A stretch of DNA of 64,000 bases from an uncultured Spirochaetales bacterium (lineage in GTDB: Bacteria; Spirochaetota; Spirochaetia; Sphaerochaetales; Sphaerochaetaceae): contig CASENB010000008.1 in NCBI GenBank assembly GCA_949289305.1, positions 23,307 through 87,306 of the forward strand. The letters are read 5' to 3'. Made by a program: the position numbers and the translations under genes. Below are positions 60,719-64,000 of the stretch, one piece after another; within the stretch, counting starts at the first letter, position 1, and the number at the start of each line of letters is the position of its first letter. The notes beneath the pieces are model-generated. The model was not told the DNA's origin. It was given only the letters and a program-made list of their open reading frames with translations, and searched no databases.

Positions 60719-61679
60719 CTAAAGTGCTCCTGACTATATTTGAAACGCTTTTTATATGCTCGTCATATTTTCCATCAAGCATCGGATCCATCTCAATTAA
60801 TAGGCTGTCGTAAAGCTCTTTCATCTCCTTTTTCTCAAACGCCTTTAAATACTCGGACTTTATTTTCTCTATTATCCTCTCATCCGTACCTTTTTTCGCC
60901 ATAAGACAGCAGGTGTTGGGATAATAAGCATTAATACCATACTCCGCAACAGAGGCAACATCTTCAAACGGCTCATTATCAGTTCTCTTATTATCAAATA
61001 CGGCAATAGGAACTACGGAACCGCTTTCCACCTGGGAAAGCGCCTGGCTCTGGTGAGATACCGCCAAATCGGTCTCGCCGCGAGCTGCAGCTGAGAGAGC
61101 TAGGTTCGCCCCATTATAATTTATTAAAACATACTCAAGATTAAGAGACTCAAGAAGCGATCTAGCAAGAAATGCCTCGGCACCAGTTACGCCGTTTACA
61201 GCAACAGTTAAGCGATGGTTTTTCCCATATTCCTTCAAATCATCCAAATCGTTGACGTTTATGTTTTTCGATGCCGATAGAAGCATGATTGATGAATAGA
61301 AGTTAATGATTGGCACATAATCGGAATATGAGAATAAAAGCGCATCAGATCCTTCAAGCAAAGGGGAGATCGCAAATGGACCCTCACATCCAAGAATGAA
61401 CTCATACGAACTATTGGAATTCTGAACATAATTGCTAAGGGCTACGTTTCCCCCTGCCCCGACCTCATTCGTAGCAAGTACAGATACGCCTAAAGAAGAG
61501 CTGACAATACTTGCCAGACTTCTATTAACCACATCGGCCACCCCTCCAACGGCCCATGGACATATTATCGTAATCTCCTTGTCCGGCCATATTGAATAAT
61601 CTATGCTGTCGCTATTTCCCATAGAGAAAACAGAAAAAGACAGACATAACAGACAAAAGAGTAAAAACAGCCTCTTCAT
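60711..61679 (-). CDS. tripartite tricarboxylate transporter binding protein TctC
   Basis: A 322-residue secreted protein. Signal peptide: MKRLFLLFCLLCLSFSVFS; then the Bug/TctC fold: EITIICPWAVGGVADVVNRS, VLATNEVGAGGNVALSNYVQ, NYNGANLALSAAARGETDLA. The GGxxD-type loop and NxGAGG region bind carboxylates. I choose the ATG at 61679, because GGGGG precedes it; the longer frame to 61757 crosses the promoter and operators. The substrate is unknown, but the operon carries a dedicated regulator. Confidence 0.88.
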   Translation of the reverse strand: MKRLFLLFCLLCLSFSVFSMGNSDSIDYSIWPDKEITIICPWAVGGVADVVNRSLASIVSSSLGVSVLATNEVGAGGNVALSNYVQNSNSSYEFILGCEGPFAISPLLEGSDALLFSYSDYVPIINFYSSIMLLSASKNINVNDLDDLKEYGKNHRLTVAVNGVTGAEAFLARSLLESLNLEYVLINYNGANLALSAAARGETDLAVSHQSQALSQVESGSVVPIAVFDNKRTDNEPFEDVASVAEYGINAYYPNTCCLMAKKGTDERIIEKIKSEYLKAFEKKEMKELYDSLLIEMDPMLDGKYDEHIKSVSNIVRSTLDG

Positions 61680-61701
61680 TAATCCCCCTTTGAACATTTT
61701 A

Positions 61702-61730
61702 ACTGTAATAATAGACAAGTTGACGATCAA
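61702..61730 (-). promoter_or_regulatory. predicted promoter of the tctCBA-regulator operon
   Basis: TTGATC (61730-61725), a 17-nt spacer and TACAGT (61707-61702). One operator half-site (61712-61721) lies inside the spacer. Both hexamers are weak, four of six to consensus. Confidence 0.45.
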
Positions 61731-61800
61731 TACAAAAACCTGTCTACAATCTAACAAACTTGTCTATTTTATAAACTTTTTGGCAAACTTGTCTATTTTA
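61712..61800. promoter_or_regulatory. cluster of four TGTCTA half-sites, likely GntR operators
   Basis: AACTTGTCTA occurs at 61757-61766 and 61786-61795, its exact complement TAGACAAGTT at 61712-61721, and a close variant, AACCTGTCTA, at 61737-61746. The two forward copies sit in identical 17-bp direct repeats (61755-61771 and 61784-61800). TTGTCTA-type half-sites are typical of GntR-family regulators, and one overlaps the promoter spacer, fitting control by the regulator encoded at the end of the operon. Confidence 0.65.
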
Positions 61801-62607
61801 TTCGATTTTAAGGACAACTCTTGTAAAAGAAAGAAGCAAAAATATCAAAAGATTGACACAAACTATGCTAGCCCCTACAGGAAGGCCTAAAGCATATGAT
61901 AGGTACATTCCAATAATAAATGCGACAACGGAAATTAAAGCGCTGGCTATGCATACGCTCTTATACCGTTTAAAAACCCTCATCGCGCTAAGTGGCGGAA
62001 ATATGATCAACGCACTTATCAGCAGGGAGCCAAGCATCCTCATTCCAAGAGTCACGGTAAGGGCAGAGAGTACGGCGAGTAGAAGCGAATAGCGTTCAAT
62101 ATGCATTCCCGCAGATCGGGCAAATGCGGGATCGAACGTGATCGCATAAAGCCTCGGATATAGAAGGATATAGCAAATAAGCGTTAAAGCAGATAAGATC
62201 ACAGAAAAGAGCGCATCGCTTTTACTTACCGCAAGAAGAGATCCGAAAAGGAAATTATTAATATCCGTATTAGTGCCTCTTACATAAGAAACGGCGACTA
62301 CTCCGATTGCGAGGGCAGAAGAGCTAATCAGTGCAATCATAGACTCTGAAGATATCTTGCTTTTATCGCTTATGCGAAGAAGTATTATCGCAGATACGAC
62401 TACGACAGGAATTGTAAATCCCATAGGAGAAAAGCCCAGCACGCTTGAGATAGCAAGAGCGCCAAAGCCCACATGAGAAAGCCCATCTCCTATCATGGAA
62501 AATCTGCGAAGGACTAAGGAGACTCCGAGAAGAGCCGCAGTAAGGGAAACTAGGAGCCCCACGATAAACGCTCTTAGTAAAAATGGATAGCTAAGCATCT
62601 CAATCAT
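61798..62607 (-). CDS. znuB: zinc/manganese ABC transporter permease (ZnuB-like)
   Basis: A 269-residue ABC-3 family permease with about eight helices. LTAALLGVSLVLRRFSMIGD then GLSHVGFGALA is the family's conserved early loop and contacts the ATPase; YALGLPVGASIVCVNLLIFL ends it. It forms the channel of a metal importer with the ATPase and binding protein encoded upstream. It overlaps znuC by 8 nt. The stop codon lies in the last operator repeat of the tct operon, so the two operons are closely packed. Confidence 0.9.
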   Translation of the reverse strand: MIEMLSYPFLLRAFIVGLLVSLTAALLGVSLVLRRFSMIGDGLSHVGFGALAISSVLGFSPMGFTIPVVVVSAIILLRISDKSKISSESMIALISSSALAIGVVAVSYVRGTNTDINNFLFGSLLAVSKSDALFSVILSALTLICYILLYPRLYAITFDPAFARSAGMHIERYSLLLAVLSALTVTLGMRMLGSLLISALIIFPPLSAMRVFKRYKSVCIASALISVVAFIIGMYLSYALGLPVGASIVCVNLLIFLLLSFTRVVLKIE

Positions 62608-63310
62608 TGTGTCCTGCCTCCTTTAAAAACGTCTTGCCAATAGAAGATGAGAAGAATGCATCCTTCTTCCCAAAAAAATAATTACGCCCTAGATACATCA
62701 CGTGGGATGCAGAATTCAGAGCTGGATGAACATCGTGAGTTACCATGATCACAGTCAATCCAGACTCGTTCAATCTGTCTATTATCTTATAGAATTCGCT
62801 GATGCTATGGCTATCGAGCCCTGTTGCAGGCTCATCAAGAAGAAGCAGCTTCTTGCAAGCTGAAAGAGCCCTAGCTAAAAGCGCTCTCTGAGCCTGTCCT
62901 CCTGAAAGTGATGAAAAAGACCTCTTTTTCAGCTCATATATGCCAAGTCTTTTTAAATTCTCATCAACAATTTTTTTATCCTCAGCATTATAGAAGAATC
63001 TTTTTGCCAGAGAATTCACCCTGCCGCTCATGACGACCTCTTCCACGCTAGATGGAAAGTTCTTCTGCGCATCCGTCCTCTGTGCAAGATACCCTATTTC
63101 TTTTCTATCTATTGAATTTGAAAACTCAATCTTACCTTTCTGAGGTTCGATTAATGATAATATCGCTTTAATAAGGGTGCTTTTTCCAGCCCCGTTTTCA
63201 CCAAGAATGCATAGATAGTCCCCTTCGGCTATTTCAAAAGAGATATCTTCTAAAACGCTCTCTCCCTCATACCCTAAATAGAGGTGTTCTGCTTTTATCA
63301 AAGTATTCAA
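62600..63310 (-). CDS. znuC: zinc/manganese ABC transporter ATP-binding protein (ZnuC-like)
   Basis: A 236-residue single ATPase. CILGENGAGKSTLIKAIL is Walker A, FSSLSGGQAQRALLARAL the signature, KLLLLDEPATGLDSHS Walker B, and VIMVTHDVHPALNSASHVM the switch His. The pattern is that of metal-type (ABC-3 associated) ATPases. It overlaps znuA by 4 nt and znuB by 8 nt. Confidence 0.92.
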   Translation of the reverse strand: MNTLIKAEHLYLGYEGESVLEDISFEIAEGDYLCILGENGAGKSTLIKAILSLIEPQKGKIEFSNSIDRKEIGYLAQRTDAQKNFPSSVEEVVMSGRVNSLAKRFFYNAEDKKIVDENLKRLGIYELKKRSFSSLSGGQAQRALLARALSACKKLLLLDEPATGLDSHSISEFYKIIDRLNESGLTVIMVTHDVHPALNSASHVMYLGRNYFFGKKDAFFSSSIGKTFLKEAGHND

Positions 63311-64000
63311 TTAAGGGCCTCCTTCAATACGTTTAAGTTGTTTTCCAGTATTTCAAGATATGTAAGACCAGAATTAAAATCACGTCTTGAGATGTTCTGA
63401 GCGCTGTTCAATTCCATGACAGCCGCCCCGCTTTCATCTGCAACTACATTAGAGAGCATCGTATTTGACAGCTCCAGATGAAGCACTACGGGAATTCCTT
63501 CTTCCTTCACCTTGTCTATAAGACGCGCCACAGTCTTTGCGCTTGCCTCTGTCTGATCAGAGCATCCTGGAAACGCAGCAAAATATGACAGGCCGAATTC
63601 TTCAGCTAAATATAAGAACGGAAACCTATCTGCAAAGATAAGAGTCTTTCTCTTTGCGTTCTCAACTGTTTCTGAGTACTCGCTTTCCAAAGCGTTTAAC
63701 TTTTCAATGTAAGATGAGGCTCTTTCTTCATAAGATGCCGCATTCTCCGCATCAAGAGAGACTATCAAGTCTTTTAAGCTCTCTATAATTGAAATGTAGT
63801 TTTCAATGCTCGTCCATACATGCTCGTCATACGTCTTATGCCCGCTTTCATGATCATGATCGTGATCGCTTTCAGCAATTATCCCAACTTCATCTTCACC
63901 TAAGAGATGATCGGCATTATCCATAAGTGAGAACAAGTGGGTCTTCTCTGTAAGACTTGAGAGTATTCCATTGATCCATTCATCGCTCTCACCCCCCGTG
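63307..64000 (-). CDS. znuA: zinc-binding periplasmic protein ZnuA, C-terminal part (cut by window edge)
   Basis: The frame is open to the right edge, so the N-terminus and signal peptide are outside the window. The visible 231 residues start GGESDEWINGILSSLTEK and include a His-rich loop (HDHDHESGHK), DEHVWTSIENY (metal His), FADRFPFLYLAEEFGLSYFA and SQNISRRDFNSGLTYLEIL, all typical of cluster A-I metal-binding proteins. The His-rich loop favours zinc over manganese. It leads the znuACB operon. Confidence 0.9.
   Translation of the reverse strand, partial: TGGESDEWINGILSSLTEKTHLFSLMDNADHLLGEDEVGIIAESDHDHDHESGHKTYDEHVWTSIENYISIIESLKDLIVSLDAENAASYEERASSYIEKLNALESEYSETVENAKRKTLIFADRFPFLYLAEEFGLSYFAAFPGCSDQTEASAKTVARLIDKVKEEGIPVVLHLELSNTMLSNVVADESGAAVMELNSAQNISRRDFNSGLTYLEILENNLNVLKEALN

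Overview
The window looks like about 64 kb of chromosome from a low-to-mid GC, tightly packed bacterium, most likely a spirochaete (Spirochaetota, perhaps Sphaerochaetaceae- or Treponema-like). This is an inference from gene content and style: secreted binding proteins begin with signal peptides followed by G/S/E-rich starts, there is a PnrA-type nucleoside ABC operon, a stand-alone DbpA-type RNA-binding domain, and an mnmE-mnmG-rsmG-ftsK housekeeping block. No rRNA is present, so the assignment is not firm.

Layout. 1-6534: a minus-strand sugar or cyclitol operon (periplasmic binding protein, ABC ATPase, permease, two Gfo/Idh/MocA dehydrogenases, two TIM-barrel isomerases), leaving the window at its left edge. 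6609-8674: a nucleobase permease and a pRiA4b ORF-3-like protein. 8719-13043: sbcDC. 13287-22402: the most unusual locus, a minus-strand operon encoding an active-looking Ser/Thr kinase, a TerY-like vWA protein, a PP2C phosphatase, a TerY-C-type zinc ribbon, a Sel1-repeat protein, a membrane-anchored BspA-type leucine-rich-repeat protein, a probable pseudokinase with C-terminal membrane helices and a small membrane protein. 22403-28000: a gene-poor stretch, three decayed genes of accessory (defence-type) families and two AAA ATPases with DUF4143 or DUF234 tails. 28044-37051: housekeeping genes, first ftsK-rsmG-mnmG-mnmE, then epmA, an AbrB-like gene and efp. 37217-42203: a nucleoside ABC operon. 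42297-43814: an accessory patch with tRNA-Leu(CAA), a possible Rpn fragment and a toxin-antitoxin pair whose toxin gene is broken. 44102-57690: mostly single housekeeping or hypothetical genes on both strands, including an MnmA-family protein that lacks the usual second catalytic cysteine. 57683-61800: a tripartite tricarboxylate (TctCBA) transporter with its own GntR/LacI-type regulator and a cluster of matching operator half-sites. 61798-64000: znuBC and part of znuA.

How the genes work together. The kinase, vWA, PP2C and zinc-ribbon proteins form a phosphorylation-dephosphorylation module of the kind predicted as the TerY-P triad, here combined with membrane scaffold proteins and no TerD/TerC genes in view. 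MnmE, MnmG and the MnmA-like protein point to wobble-uridine modification; EpmA modifies EF-P; TctCBA and its regulator form a self-contained uptake unit.

A recurring regulatory signature: at least ten genes have a -10-like hexamer ending exactly 6 nt upstream of the start codon and no Shine-Dalgarno sequence, which suggests widespread leaderless transcription. Genes inside operons, in contrast, have good GGAGG-type sites or ATGA overlaps.
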